From: UBA93 sp964477205
Lineage (GTDB): Archaea; Micrarchaeota; Micrarchaeia; Norongarragalinales; Norongarragalinaceae
Direction of reading: 5' to 3'
DNA: 61,191 nt
Assembly (NCBI GenBank): GCA_964477205.1
Contig: CAYZDE010000001.1
Location: 1-61,191 of the forward strand
Of this stretch, positions 8,604 through 16,696 are shown piece by piece (positions within the stretch are counted from its first letter, which is position 1; every line of letters begins with the position of its first letter). The translations under genes were made by a program, and so were the position numbers. The notes below the pieces were generated by a model that worked only from the letters and a program-made list of their open reading frames with translations, had not been told where the DNA came from and searched no databases.

Positions 8604-9284
8604 TTAGATTTCAAAGCGTTCGCCCGGGCGTAGAATCACCGGCTGCGTCTTAGTATGCTCTTCAACCCGGCGCGCGAAGTCTAATGGGTCGGTTTGAATG
8701 CGCTGGAAAGTATTGTAGTGCATCGGGACTACGTATTTGGCTCGCATCTTCTTTAGCGCGCTCACCGCGCCTAGGGAATCCATTGTGAAGGTGCCTCCTA
8801 TTGGAAGGATGGCGAGGTCCGCGTCGATGTTGAGCATGTCGTAGTAATCGTAAGTGTCCCCGGCGAAGTAAATCGTTTTGCCGCCCGCCTTCAACAAGTA
8901 GCCCACGGGGTAAGTGCTTTGCGGGTGCTTAGCCGGCGTTACAGTCAAGTCGATTCCATTCAGAGAGAAAGAGTCGCCTTCGCGAACGCTCACCTTCAAC
9001 CGCGGGTTAACGTTCTTTAAGTGGCCTAGCGTGTCTTGCGGCGCCACTATGTGCGCGAAAGTGCGCCCGCTAATCATCGTGACGTCGTAAGGGTCGCAGT
9101 GGTCGAAGTGCTCGTGGCTGATTAGTATCAAGTCGAGCTTGCGTATTTTCTCTTGCGTTGCAGCCGGCGGCACCAAGCGCCGCACTTCGCGCGGCCTGGA
9201 GACGAGCCAAGGGTCCGTTAGGACTGATTTGTTGTCCCACTTCAACAAGAATGTTGAGTGCCCTAAAAAGTTTATTTCAACCAT
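8604..9284 (-). CDS. UPF0173 family metal-dependent hydrolase
   Basis: 226 residues of the metallo-beta-lactamase fold. It opens with 'EINFLGHSTFLLKW', contains the metal-binding 'SHEHFDHCDP' motif near residues 55-65, a conserved 'PVGYLLKAGGKTIYFAGDTYDY' block with the bridging aspartate, and a late 'VPMHYNTF' histidine. The order and length match UPF0173 (YtkL-like) proteins, whose physiological substrate is not established. It starts at an ATG and is the downstream neighbour of the NIF3-insert-like gene, with a palindromic repeat between them. Confidence 0.9.
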   Translation of the reverse strand: MVEINFLGHSTFLLKWDNKSVLTDPWLVSRPREVRRLVPPAATQEKIRKLDLILISHEHFDHCDPYDVTMISGRTFAHIVAPQDTLGHLKNVNPRLKVSVREGDSFSLNGIDLTVTPAKHPQSTYPVGYLLKAGGKTIYFAGDTYDYYDMLNIDADLAILPIGGTFTMDSLGAVSALKKMRAKYVVPMHYNTFQRIQTDPLDFARRVEEHTKTQPVILRPGERFEI

Positions 9285-9328
9285 AGTGTAATAATTATCC
9301 AGTGAAAACTGATTAATAACTCTTTATC

Positions 9329-9380
9329 GAGCAGTCCGAGCGTGGACTGCGAGAGAGGTGAACTCGCAAGTCCGCTCGAT
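9329..9380. repeat. Palindromic repeat element, short form
   Basis: Contains a perfect hairpin GCAGTCC/GGACTGC (9331-9350), followed by a tail 'CTCGCAAGTCCGCTCGATT' (9363-9381). The same tail and the same 'GAGCAGTCCG' start are found bracketing the longer element at 32270-32389. It abuts the stop codon of the neighbouring minus-strand gene. Confidence 0.75.
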
Positions 9381-9713
9381 TCAAATGAGTGGGTACGCTT
9401 CGATTACCGGTTCCTCGTACGGGTGCGCTGCTTTAACCGCCGCGATAACGCGGCCTAATTCACTCTTAAGGCAAAACGTTTCAATGCGCTCTTCAATAAC
9501 CGCCTCGTCGCGCCCGACTTCGCCTATAGCGGGGTTAGCGTTGTCCAATGGAGTGAACCTGCCAATGCCCTTGGTTGAAAAAGAGCAACCCGAATAGTTG
9601 TTTGTTGAGCCGGCTCCTGCTTCCTTTAAAGCTCTCCGTACGGCATCTGCGCTCGCTTCAGGAACGAAGGCGACTACCCCCGGCAACGCCTGTTGGCGTT
9701 GCGGGCTTCGCAA
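9381..9713 (-). CDS. CutA/NIF3-insert (YqfO-like) domain protein
   Basis: About 100 residues of the ferredoxin-like domain that is found as an insertion in bacterial YqfO/NIF3 proteins and also alone. The family signature is complete: 'EAGAGSTNNYSGCSFST', 'GIGRFTPLDNANPAIGE', 'EVGRDEAVIEERIE' and 'AAHPYEEPVIEAYP' at the end. Such domains probably bind metals or act as trimeric sensors, but their function is not settled. The start is uncertain: TTG 9713 or TTG 9686 are the only options before an in-frame TAA. The first ten codons lie inside a palindromic repeat, so the repeat seems to supply the N-terminus. Confidence 0.8.
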   Translation of the reverse strand: MRSPQRQQALPGVVAFVPEASADAVRRALKEAGAGSTNNYSGCSFSTKGIGRFTPLDNANPAIGEVGRDEAVIEERIETFCLKSELGRVIAAVKAAHPYEEPVIEAYPLI

Positions 9714-9735
9714 ACCTCGAAGGTTTGCTTAGTTA
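9676..9735. repeat. Palindromic repeat element (GCAACGC/GCAAACC modules)
   Basis: Two adjacent hairpins: GGCAACGCCTGTTGGCGTTGC (arms 9682-9701) and GCAAACCTCGAAGGTTTGC (9710-9728), ending in TTAGTT. The reverse complement of 32306-32365 carries the same two modules in the same order, with small differences. It overlaps the 5' end of the CutA/NIF3-like reading frame. Confidence 0.75.
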
Positions 9736-9753
9736 ATGAATTTACTCATTTCA

Positions 9754-11394
9754 CTAGAAGTCCATTCCCGGAGGCATTCCGCCGGGAGCTCCTCCTTGTG
9801 CCGGAGGGTGCCCTTTGGCGGCGATGATATCATCGATTCGTAAAATCATTTCAACGACTTCACTCGCGGATTGAATGGCTTGCTTTTTTACCTTCGCGGG
9901 TTCGACGACCTTAGATGACAAGTCAGCGACCTTCGCACCGTAAACGTTCACGCCGTAATTCAAGCCTTTCTTCTCGTGCTTGGAGCGCAAGTCCACGAGA
10001 GTGTCAATCGCGTCCATTCCCGCGGACTCGGCGAGAGTACGGGGGATTATTTCGAGTGCGTCCGCAAAAGCTTGAATCGCCAGTTGCTCGCGGCCGCCAA
10101 CGGCTATTGCGTGCTTGCGTAATCGCATGGCGAGCTCCATTTCAATGGCTCCTCCGCCCACGACGAATTGGCCGTCTTCAACAGCACTGGAAACCGCGCC
10201 TAAAGCATCGACAATAGCGCGTTCAGCCTCGTCAACAACGTGCTCGGTGCCCCCGCGCACGAGAATGGTAACGCTCTTGGGCTCCTTGCAGTCCTCTACG
10301 AAAACCATTTGCTCTCCGGCTATCTTGCGCTCTTCTACAACGCCCGCCTTTCCAAGGTCTTCGGCGCCCAAATCATCCAGCGTCGTGGTAATGCGCGCGC
10401 CGCTCGCCTTAGATAGCTTCTCCATGTCGCTCTTCTTTACGCGGCGAACCGTGAGCACGCCCGCCTTCGCGAGGTAGTGCTGGGCTAAGTCGTCAATTCC
10501 TTTCTGGCAGAAGAGCACGGTCGCACCGCTTTTCTTTACTTTCTCAACCATCGTTTTGAGCATTTGCTCTTCCTGCGCTAGGAAAGCAGTCATTTGCTCG
10601 GGTGAGTTAATGTTAATGCGCGCGTCCGTCTCCGTCTTCTCTATTTCAAGTGCGGTGTCCACTAAAGCGATTTTCGCTTTTTCAATGCGCTTGGGCATTC
10701 CCGGGTGAACTACTTCCTTGTCAATGAGCACTCCGTTAATGAGCGAGGTTTGGCTAACGTCACCGCCTTGCTTCTTCTCGATTTTAACAAAGTCCTTGTC
10801 TATCAAGTAGCCGTCATCACACTTCTCAGCGACTTTCTTCACGGCCGACACGACGAGGCCGGACAAATGCGCTTTAACTTCTTCTCCGGACGCGACTGTT
10901 TTCGAGCCCATGCTGATTCCCGCGATTTGCTCTAGTTTCTTTGTGTCCGAGAGCGAGACTTTCTCGCCGCACTCCGCCAAGTCCTTAATGGATTGGCGCG
11001 CCGCGTTATTGTAGCCCGCTACTATGGTAGAAGCGTGAATGTTTTGGTCGAGGAGGTCCAGGGACTTCTTCAAGAGTTCACCTGCGAGGACTACCGCGGT
11101 CGTGGTGCCGTCTCCTACTTCCTCGTCCTGCGTCTTCGCGATTTCCACCATCATCTTCGCGGCAGGGTGCTCCACGTTCATTTCTTGGAGTATGGTCGCC
11201 CCGTCATTAGTAATCACGATGTCTCCCAACTCGGAGACCATCATCTTGTCCATTCCACGGGGGCCTAGCGTGCTCTTCACGGCGCTAGCTACCGCGTGGC
11301 CAACGGCGATGTTAGTTCGCTGGGCATCCCTGCCTAGAATGCGCTGGCTGCCCTCCGGCAATACTACTACTTGTCCACCTAATTGTGTGTTCAT
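9754..11394 (-). CDS. Thermosome subunit (group II chaperonin)
   Basis: 546 residues, the normal length. The ATP-binding and hydrolysis motifs are present: 'AVASAVKSTLGPRGMDKMMV' (residues about 33-52), 'NDGATIL', and 'GDGTTTAVVLAGELL' (about 95-110). The late 'VVGGGAIEMELAMRLR' and the Gly/Met-rich tail 'GGAPGGMPPGMDF' are typical of archaeal thermosomes. It would fold proteins in the cytoplasm as a double ring. It starts at an ATG preceded by GAGGTGG, and is divergent from metG across a 133-base AT-rich promoter region. Only one thermosome gene is in the window. Confidence 0.97.
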   Translation of the reverse strand: MNTQLGGQVVVLPEGSQRILGRDAQRTNIAVGHAVASAVKSTLGPRGMDKMMVSELGDIVITNDGATILQEMNVEHPAAKMMVEIAKTQDEEVGDGTTTAVVLAGELLKKSLDLLDQNIHASTIVAGYNNAARQSIKDLAECGEKVSLSDTKKLEQIAGISMGSKTVASGEEVKAHLSGLVVSAVKKVAEKCDDGYLIDKDFVKIEKKQGGDVSQTSLINGVLIDKEVVHPGMPKRIEKAKIALVDTALEIEKTETDARININSPEQMTAFLAQEEQMLKTMVEKVKKSGATVLFCQKGIDDLAQHYLAKAGVLTVRRVKKSDMEKLSKASGARITTTLDDLGAEDLGKAGVVEERKIAGEQMVFVEDCKEPKSVTILVRGGTEHVVDEAERAIVDALGAVSSAVEDGQFVVGGGAIEMELAMRLRKHAIAVGGREQLAIQAFADALEIIPRTLAESAGMDAIDTLVDLRSKHEKKGLNYGVNVYGAKVADLSSKVVEPAKVKKQAIQSASEVVEMILRIDDIIAAKGHPPAQGGAPGGMPPGMDF

Positions 11395-11527
11395 GGTATT
11401 TACTCCACCTCAAAAATTACTTAAAATTATCTAGCTCATAAAACAGTATAATAGATTAAAATATGCCTTATTGCCTAGAATTAATACGATCTTTACCCTT
11501 TAAAGATTATCGGAGAGGTGCTTTGCA

Positions 11528-13114
11528 TTGAAGGAATTAATCACCGCGGCTTTGCCGTACGCGAACGGGGAACTACACCTAGGGCATCTCATGAGCACTT
11601 ACCTCCCCGCGGACGAGTACTCTCGTTACTGCAAACTCGTCGGGCGAGAATCGCTATTCGTTTGCGCTACCGATGAGCACGGCGCGCCCATTCAATTCAA
11701 AGCAGAGCAGGCGGGAATAGAGCCTGAAGAGTTCGTGAAGCGCTTCCGTAAGAAGCACGCCAAGGATTTCGCCAAGATGGGCGTGGAATTCGATTGCTTT
11801 TACTATACGCACTCGCCCGAAAACCACGAGTTAACCAAGGAGTTCTACGAGACGCTGAACGAGAAAGGGCTCTTTGAAGAGCGCTTGATACAGCAAACTT
11901 ATTGCCCGAAGTGCGACCGCGTGCTACCCGACCGTTACGTTAAAGGCAAGTGCCCTTTTTGTGGGGCTGAAGAGCAGTACGGCGACTCTTGCGAGTCCTG
12001 CGGGAAGGCTTATTCTACAACCGATCTCATCGAGCCGAAGTGCTCCGTGTGCGGAGCCGTCCCCGAGCGCCAGGAGTCAAAGCACTTGTTCTTCAAGCTA
12101 TCCGAATTCAAGCCGTTCCTTGAGGAGTGGCTAGCAAAGCCCGAATTACAATCCGACGTAGTGAATTACGTGAAGAATTGGCTCTCCGACTTGAAGGATT
12201 GGGACGTCACGCGCGACGGGCCGTACTTTGGAATCCCGATTCCGGGCAGGAAAAACCAATTCTTTTACGTGTGGTTCGACGCGCCCATCGGGTACGCCTC
12301 CTCGACGCTCGCATGGTGCAAAGCGAACAACGCGCAATTATCGGATTGGTGGCAGAACGAAGATTGCAGGATAACCCATTTCATCGGCAAGGACATCGTG
12401 TACCACCACTACCTGTTCTGGCCTACCATGCTCCACGCGCGAGGATACTCCATTCCCGCGCGCATTCCGACGCGCGGCCACTTGAACATGGCCGGGCAGA
12501 AGATGAGCAAGAGCCGCGGCCGATTCATCTTACTGGAAGACATTAAATTGCCGTCTGATTACGTGCGGTATTACCTCACCGCGATAACGCCGAATTCAAC
12601 TGCGGACGTGAACTTCACTTGGGATGAATTAAAAGAAAAAGTGAACAAGGAGCTCGTGGACGCTTACGGAAATTTCGTGCACCGCTCCTTATCCTTCATA
12701 GTAAACAAGGAAGGTGGAGTAGTTCCCGCGAAAGGAGAGTCAACCGAAGAAGACAATGCATTTGAAAGGGAAACCGACGAGTTGCTCGCGCGCGTTGCAA
12801 AACAATACGACGCAGTGGACTTCAAGCGCGCCCTCGAAGAGTGCATGGCGTTCGCGGGCAAGGCGAACAAGTACTTTAATGACCGCGCCCCGTGGAAGCT
12901 CATCAAGGAATCGCCGGGCCAAGCGCAAACAGTTTTGTACAACTCGACGCGCGCGGTTTACGCCTTGAGCATTGCACTCAACCCGATTCTCCCAGAGTCA
13001 ACCGCGCGTGCTTTAAGCATGCTCGGCCTTGAGGCGAAGTGGGACGCGAACGCGTTCCAACCGAAAGAATTGAAAGGCGTCGCGCCGTTATTCGAGAAGA
13101 TTCAAGATGACTGA
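11528..13114 (+). CDS. metG: Methionyl-tRNA synthetase
   Basis: 528 residues of a class I synthetase. The HIGH-type motif is 'HLGH' (residues about 17-20). A four-knuckle zinc region follows (CPKC, CPFC, CESC and CSVC between residues 126 and 178). The KMSKS loop 'GQKMSKSRG' is near residue 322. The helical anticodon-binding domain follows, and the protein ends without the C-terminal EMAP/tRNA-binding domain found in many homologues, so it is short. The start is a TTG with a GGAGAGGTG ribosome binding site about 8 bases upstream. It overlaps the next gene by 8 bases. Confidence 0.96.
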   Translation: MKELITAALPYANGELHLGHLMSTYLPADEYSRYCKLVGRESLFVCATDEHGAPIQFKAEQAGIEPEEFVKRFRKKHAKDFAKMGVEFDCFYYTHSPENHELTKEFYETLNEKGLFEERLIQQTYCPKCDRVLPDRYVKGKCPFCGAEEQYGDSCESCGKAYSTTDLIEPKCSVCGAVPERQESKHLFFKLSEFKPFLEEWLAKPELQSDVVNYVKNWLSDLKDWDVTRDGPYFGIPIPGRKNQFFYVWFDAPIGYASSTLAWCKANNAQLSDWWQNEDCRITHFIGKDIVYHHYLFWPTMLHARGYSIPARIPTRGHLNMAGQKMSKSRGRFILLEDIKLPSDYVRYYLTAITPNSTADVNFTWDELKEKVNKELVDAYGNFVHRSLSFIVNKEGGVVPAKGESTEEDNAFERETDELLARVAKQYDAVDFKRALEECMAFAGKANKYFNDRAPWKLIKESPGQAQTVLYNSTRAVYALSIALNPILPESTARALSMLGLEAKWDANAFQPKELKGVAPLFEKIQDD

Positions 13115-13832
13115 ACAGTGGGAGAGAGCGAAAGTCGAGCGGGTCCACTTGGTTACTGGGGAAAATAACGAACCCGTGTGCTTTAGCGGCGGGGAGTGGG
13201 AATCTTTCTTCGGAAGGGTTTACCAAGGTCGCTTGAAGTTCGAAAGCGAAGGCGGAAAGCGCCGTAATTTGCGCGTGGCGGTTAAAGTGTTTAAGGATCA
13301 AAAGTGGGCCAATAACACTGCTGACAAATTCTCGCAGGCAATGCATGATTTTCGCAAAGCGGGAATTCCTCTGCCGAAAATGTTCATGCACCGGCTCTCC
13401 GAGGGGGACGCGAATGGTTTTCACGGAAAAGCAAAAGCAGGGGACCTAGTCAAGGTTATGGAACTGTACGGGTCGCATAAGGGCTCTAAATTAACGGATT
13501 TAGATTATTCTCCGGAAACCAACCGCCGAATAATAGAATACTCTACAAAACTCGCGAATGCCGGTTATTCAGCGGAGTGCGAGGACTTTTACAAAATGCT
13601 GCGCGGGAAGGTAAAGCCTTTTGACTTGGATTTATTTGTTGTCTTCGGGTCCAGTTTGCCATCACGGGTTCGCGCGCAAGGAGTTCTTGACCACATCAAG
13701 TCACTCGTTAAAAGCGGGAACTCAACGCATGACGAATTATTAAAGGAAGCACTCAAACACGCGAAGCCGAAGTTGAAAAGGAAAATCAAGGGTTTGACCA
13801 AGAACCCGAAGTGGGCTGAAGAAAAATATTAG
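13107..13832 (+). CDS. Unknown protein with protein-kinase-like features
   Basis: 241 residues, not recognised as a known family. Some segments look like a degenerate kinase fold: 'LRVAVKVFKDQ' (residues about 51-61, like the beta-3 lysine strand), 'DLVKVMELYGS' (about 113-123, hinge-like), and 'KVKPFDLDLFVVFG' (about 169-182, in the place of a DFG segment). The region where an HRD loop should be reads 'SAECEDFYKML'. The C-terminus is very basic (KPKLKRKIKGLTK). It overlaps metG by 8 bases, so it is translated with it. The kinase reading is inference from motif spacing; it could equally be an unrelated RNA-binding protein. Confidence 0.6.
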   Translation: MTEQWERAKVERVHLVTGENNEPVCFSGGEWESFFGRVYQGRLKFESEGGKRRNLRVAVKVFKDQKWANNTADKFSQAMHDFRKAGIPLPKMFMHRLSEGDANGFHGKAKAGDLVKVMELYGSHKGSKLTDLDYSPETNRRIIEYSTKLANAGYSAECEDFYKMLRGKVKPFDLDLFVVFGSSLPSRVRAQGVLDHIKSLVKSGNSTHDELLKEALKHAKPKLKRKIKGLTKNPKWAEEKY

Positions 13833-13834
13833 AG

Positions 13835-13991
13835 TGCTCCGGCCGGGATTTGAACCCGGGTTACAGGATTTCCCCGACTTTTTAGTGCAGGTTTTTGCCC
13901 GCAGGTAAAAAAGTGCTGAGAGTCCTGCGTCCTATCGGCGAACCCCCTTCAAAAGAGTAGAAGGCCCTTGACCGGACTAGACGACTGGAGC
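13835..13991 (-). tRNA. tRNA-Glu (anticodon CTC) with two insertions/introns
   Basis: The minus strand gives acceptor GCTCCAG/CCGGAGC plus A73, D-stem GTCT/GGAC, anticodon stem CAGGA/TCCTG, and T-arm CCGGG-TTCAAAT-CCCGG. T8, A14, G15 and the GG of the D-loop are in place. The anticodon loop reads CT-CTC-A, then about 47 extra bases (13870-13916) at the canonical 37/38 position. The D-loop is about 46 bases instead of about 10 and holds a CCTTC/GAAGG hairpin, so a second intron of about 36 bases there is likely. With both removed, the tRNA is about 74 bases. One acceptor pair is an A6/C67 mismatch. The first 15 bases are also the last five codons of the endonuclease gene upstream. Confidence 0.8.
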
Positions 13992-14891
13992 AAATTTAAC
14001 GAAGTTTTTCTGATGCTTTTGATTATTAAACCCTACTTCTCTTGCAAACCGAAAAACATCTTCTTTTTTGTAAATACACGCGTACGGGGTGCCGTTGCCT
14101 TTCCAAACGTGTGGTGAATAGCCTAATGTTCTTAGGGCATGAACGATATCTTCTAAGAGGCTAGGTATCCCTGATTTAATCCATAACGCTGAAAACTTAT
14201 GATTCTTACTTTTAGGATACACTGAACCATCCGTATCAAAAATTCCTCTAATGCATGCCCGCATTAATTTTTTGTTTTTACGTATCCAAAAAGGAATCCG
14301 TACCCTATTCTTTTTTTTATTTCCATGTGGGAAACCAAGCGATTCGACGGTTACGAAGACATCTTTTCTTTGTACGCAAAGCCAGATGGACTTGCGTTTT
14401 TTGCTTTTTTTAATGTAAAATTTAACCAAAAAAACCTTCTCGAAAAGTGGTTTAACTATTTTAAGAAAATACGCTTCATCGTCAAACTTGTGACCGCTTA
14501 TTCTCAATTGGTAGGCGGCGAATTTTTCAGAGTAGTATAAGCTTCCATCCCCTAGAATAATTCCCATTACCTCGGCCAATGACGGGTTTTTTTTTGTTTT
14601 AATCGGGATAATTTGTAATCGTTTTCCCTTGCCTTTTTCTCCTCCTTTTCTTCGCCCCCAATTGTCGGATAGCTTTGCTTCTATTTGGCTAGAATATTTT
14701 TTGTTGCTAAGCGCGTTTAATTTTTTGAATATTTTTTCAGAGAGGGTTCTTTTTTCCTTAGCTAATTCATTCTTCAAATAGCCTTCTGAAACTTCCAGTT
14801 CTTTTGCTAGCGTTTTCCAAGTCCAAGCCCGAGTTTGTTTTACGCTTACTATGAGCTCTTTTTGCTTTCCTTTTTTGATTTTTATGCGCAC
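13977..14891 (-). CDS. LAGLIDADG homing endonuclease overlapping tRNA-Glu
   Basis: 304 residues. Two LAGLIDADG helices are visible: 'SLAEVMGIILGDGSLYY' (residues about 104-120) and 'LMRACIRGIFDTDGSVY' (about 209-225), each ending in the catalytic acidic residue. A lysine-rich helix-turn-helix-like segment precedes them (residues about 25-65). The two-repeat layout means a monomeric enzyme that would cut a long, partly asymmetric site. Composition is strikingly AT- and lysine-rich compared with all neighbours, which suggests transfer. The start is a GTG at 14891. The last codons, GCT CCA GTC GTC TAG, are exactly bases 1-15 of the tRNA-Glu gene. Confidence 0.9.
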   Translation of the reverse strand: MRIKIKKGKQKELIVSVKQTRAWTWKTLAKELEVSEGYLKNELAKEKRTLSEKIFKKLNALSNKKYSSQIEAKLSDNWGRRKGGEKGKGKRLQIIPIKTKKNPSLAEVMGIILGDGSLYYSEKFAAYQLRISGHKFDDEAYFLKIVKPLFEKVFLVKFYIKKSKKRKSIWLCVQRKDVFVTVESLGFPHGNKKKNRVRIPFWIRKNKKLMRACIRGIFDTDGSVYPKSKNHKFSALWIKSGIPSLLEDIVHALRTLGYSPHVWKGNGTPYACIYKKEDVFRFAREVGFNNQKHQKNFVKFAPVV

Positions 14892-14950
14892 TAGTAGTTA
14901 AGGCTGCTTGCAAATATAAGTGTTCCTTAATCGAACTAAACTTGCTTTTA

Positions 14951-15604
14951 TTAAATTACTTTGTTTTCACTAAGCGCGCCCATGATTTCAGCGTGAATGT
15001 CTTCCACTGAACGAATTCCTTCGTTAGCCGAGCAGTTGATTACTATCCAGCCCTCGCGCTCGGCCGCCTCAAGGTAAGCAGTCCGGCTATCATTCAAGTG
15101 TGATTCGCTCTCCTCGTTCAAGTCGCGCCCCTCGTGCTTTGCCTCGCGCCCCTCGCGCAGCTTAGCCGAAGCTTCCACGGGCAGGTCAAGGAAAACAATT
15201 GCGTCCGCCTTCGGCAAGCGGGATTCCATTTGCTTCAACCACGCGACGAACTCTACTCTTTGCTCGGCTTCGCCAAACTTACCTGCTTGATGGCCGTAAC
15301 TCGCTTGCGAGTAACGGTCAATTACGAGTGTTTTTCCTTCTCTAATTTTCGCCTCGATTTCCGCTTTCTTTTGGTAGCGGTCCGCAGCGTACAACAGTGA
15401 AGCGGCTTCCGGCGTGACTTCGTCGAGCGAGCCGAGTTCGCCTTTCAAGTGCATTGCCACGAGTTTTCCGAACGGGGACTCGTAATCCGGGAAGGCTAGG
15501 TACTCCGCGCCCATTTTCTCGACGAGGAGCTTCGCTTGAGTTTTCTTGCCGGTGCCGTCGAGGCCTTCAATGACGATTATTTTTCCAGTCAATTCAAACA
15601 CCAA
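14951..15604 (-). CDS. tmk: Thymidylate kinase
   Basis: 217 residues. The P-loop is 'IEGLDGTGKKTQ' (residues about 12-23), the DR[YH] motif is 'VIDRYSQASYGHQAGKF' (about 94-110), and the lid region is near 'LREGREAKHEGRDLNEES' (about 153-170). It phosphorylates dTMP to dTDP for DNA synthesis. Its first 11 bases overlap the end of the dolichol-kinase-like gene, so it is the third gene of a three-gene overlapping operon. Confidence 0.93.
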   Translation of the reverse strand: MVFELTGKIIVIEGLDGTGKKTQAKLLVEKMGAEYLAFPDYESPFGKLVAMHLKGELGSLDEVTPEAASLLYAADRYQKKAEIEAKIREGKTLVIDRYSQASYGHQAGKFGEAEQRVEFVAWLKQMESRLPKADAIVFLDLPVEASAKLREGREAKHEGRDLNEESESHLNDSRTAYLEAAEREGWIVINCSANEGIRSVEDIHAEIMGALSENKVI

Positions 15605-16160
15605 GGAAAGAGCGGAAGAACACTGCGGTTAACGGTATCATCACGTTGTCGTCCGCCGGGAAGTCCACTGCTTCCACGATGCTCAATAAAGCAGCGTAGA
15701 ATAAAGCGGTTCCCAATGGAAGGAAGAATCCCGCGGCAACGGCTCCCGCGCAGAAGAAGCCGATGACTCCTTCCCAGGTTTTCTTCTCGTTGAATGATAA
15801 GCGATGGTTTCCGGCAACGCCGGCGAGCGTTGCGAATCCGTCACCGAAAGCGAGTATTGCTATTACCGCCAGGGTGAATTCTAGTTCGGGAGAGAACAAT
15901 GCTAGGAATAACGCTCCGGTGACGAACATCAAGGCGCCTTGCCCCGGGAATTTTGCGTTCTTTCGCTCGAACGCTTCCAAGAAGAAAGCGATGAAGCCCG
16001 GGCGGATGCCGATGGTCCACGAGCCGATTATGAATAACCCGAGGAAGAACACGCCCATTAGTGCGTTCACGAGGAATTCTTCGCCCGCGCCTACGCCGGC
16101 GAGTATCATCGCGAGGCCGTAGAAAACGTGTATTACTTGCCGCCTGTGCTCTAAACTCAT
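15594..16160 (-). CDS. Dolichol kinase / phosphatidate cytidylyltransferase-like membrane protein
   Basis: 188 residues with about six to seven membrane helices. The family signature 'AFGDGFATLAGVAGNHR...KTWEG' (residues about 122-150) is the CTP-binding region shared by SEC59-type dolichol kinases and CDP-lipid synthases. It probably phosphorylates or activates a polyprenyl lipid at the membrane. It overlaps the PAP2 phosphatase gene upstream by 4 bases and tmk downstream by 11 bases. The partner phosphatase makes a role in recycling the dolichyl carrier the most sensible reading, but the substrate cannot be fixed from sequence. Confidence 0.82.
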   Translation of the reverse strand: MSLEHRRQVIHVFYGLAMILAGVGAGEEFLVNALMGVFFLGLFIIGSWTIGIRPGFIAFFLEAFERKNAKFPGQGALMFVTGALFLALFSPELEFTLAVIAILAFGDGFATLAGVAGNHRLSFNEKKTWEGVIGFFCAGAVAAGFFLPLGTALFYAALLSIVEAVDFPADDNVMIPLTAVFFRSFLGV

Positions 16161-16615
16161 TTCAATAACCTGTGCTTTTTGACTAATTTATTATCCTTGA
16201 AGTGCTCGAGTAATGCGTAAACCGCAAAGTAAGCGACCGCGCCCATGGCGAGCCCGGCCATCACTTGCGGCACCGAGTGCACGCCCAGCCAAACCCTGGA
16301 ATACGCAACGAGAGCACTCGCGGGTATGAATAAGAATATCCAGGAGGAGCCGAGGGAAGCGACGAGGAACACGCTCGTTATAGTGGAGTGAATGGAGGGG
16401 AACCCGTAAGAGTCCGGGCACCAATCCTCGCCGGCGCAAGGCCGGTCCAAGCCGTAGAATTGTTTTGCCCCCACGGATAAGATTACGGCGAGGAACAAGG
16501 CGATCACGAACACTTTCTTGCGCTCGAACCGCGTTAAGGCAATGAGCGTGAACAATGCCAGCGCGAAGTAATAGTACACGTCAATCCAAGTGCAAAGCGA
16601 AGCGAGCAAGTCCAT
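16157..16615 (-). CDS. PAP2-family lipid phosphatase
   Basis: 152 residues, largely hydrophobic. The PAP2 motifs are present as 'YGFPSIHSTITSVFL' (SxH, residues about 69-83) and 'SRVWLGVHSVPQVMAGLAMG' (SRxxxxxHxxxD-like, about 106-125). The final aspartate is replaced by a glutamine-containing segment (PQV), which deserves a check. It would remove phosphate from prenyl (pyro)phosphates at the membrane. It is the first gene of an overlapping operon with the dolichol-kinase-like protein and tmk. Confidence 0.85.
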   Translation of the reverse strand: MDLLASLCTWIDVYYYFALALFTLIALTRFERKKVFVIALFLAVILSVGAKQFYGLDRPCAGEDWCPDSYGFPSIHSTITSVFLVASLGSSWIFLFIPASALVAYSRVWLGVHSVPQVMAGLAMGAVAYFAVYALLEHFKDNKLVKKHRLLK

Positions 16616-16696
16616 TAAACTAAGTCTTGGTGTAACTGTCTTTTATTCCTTTCAACCAAATTCTTTTTATTCCACGCTTACCCGTTCTTAATTCGC

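Noticed and set aside
8604..9284. Considered as an RNase Z or glyoxalase II
   Set aside because: The order of motifs and the short length fit UPF0173; the exosite or C-terminal parts of the other families are missing.
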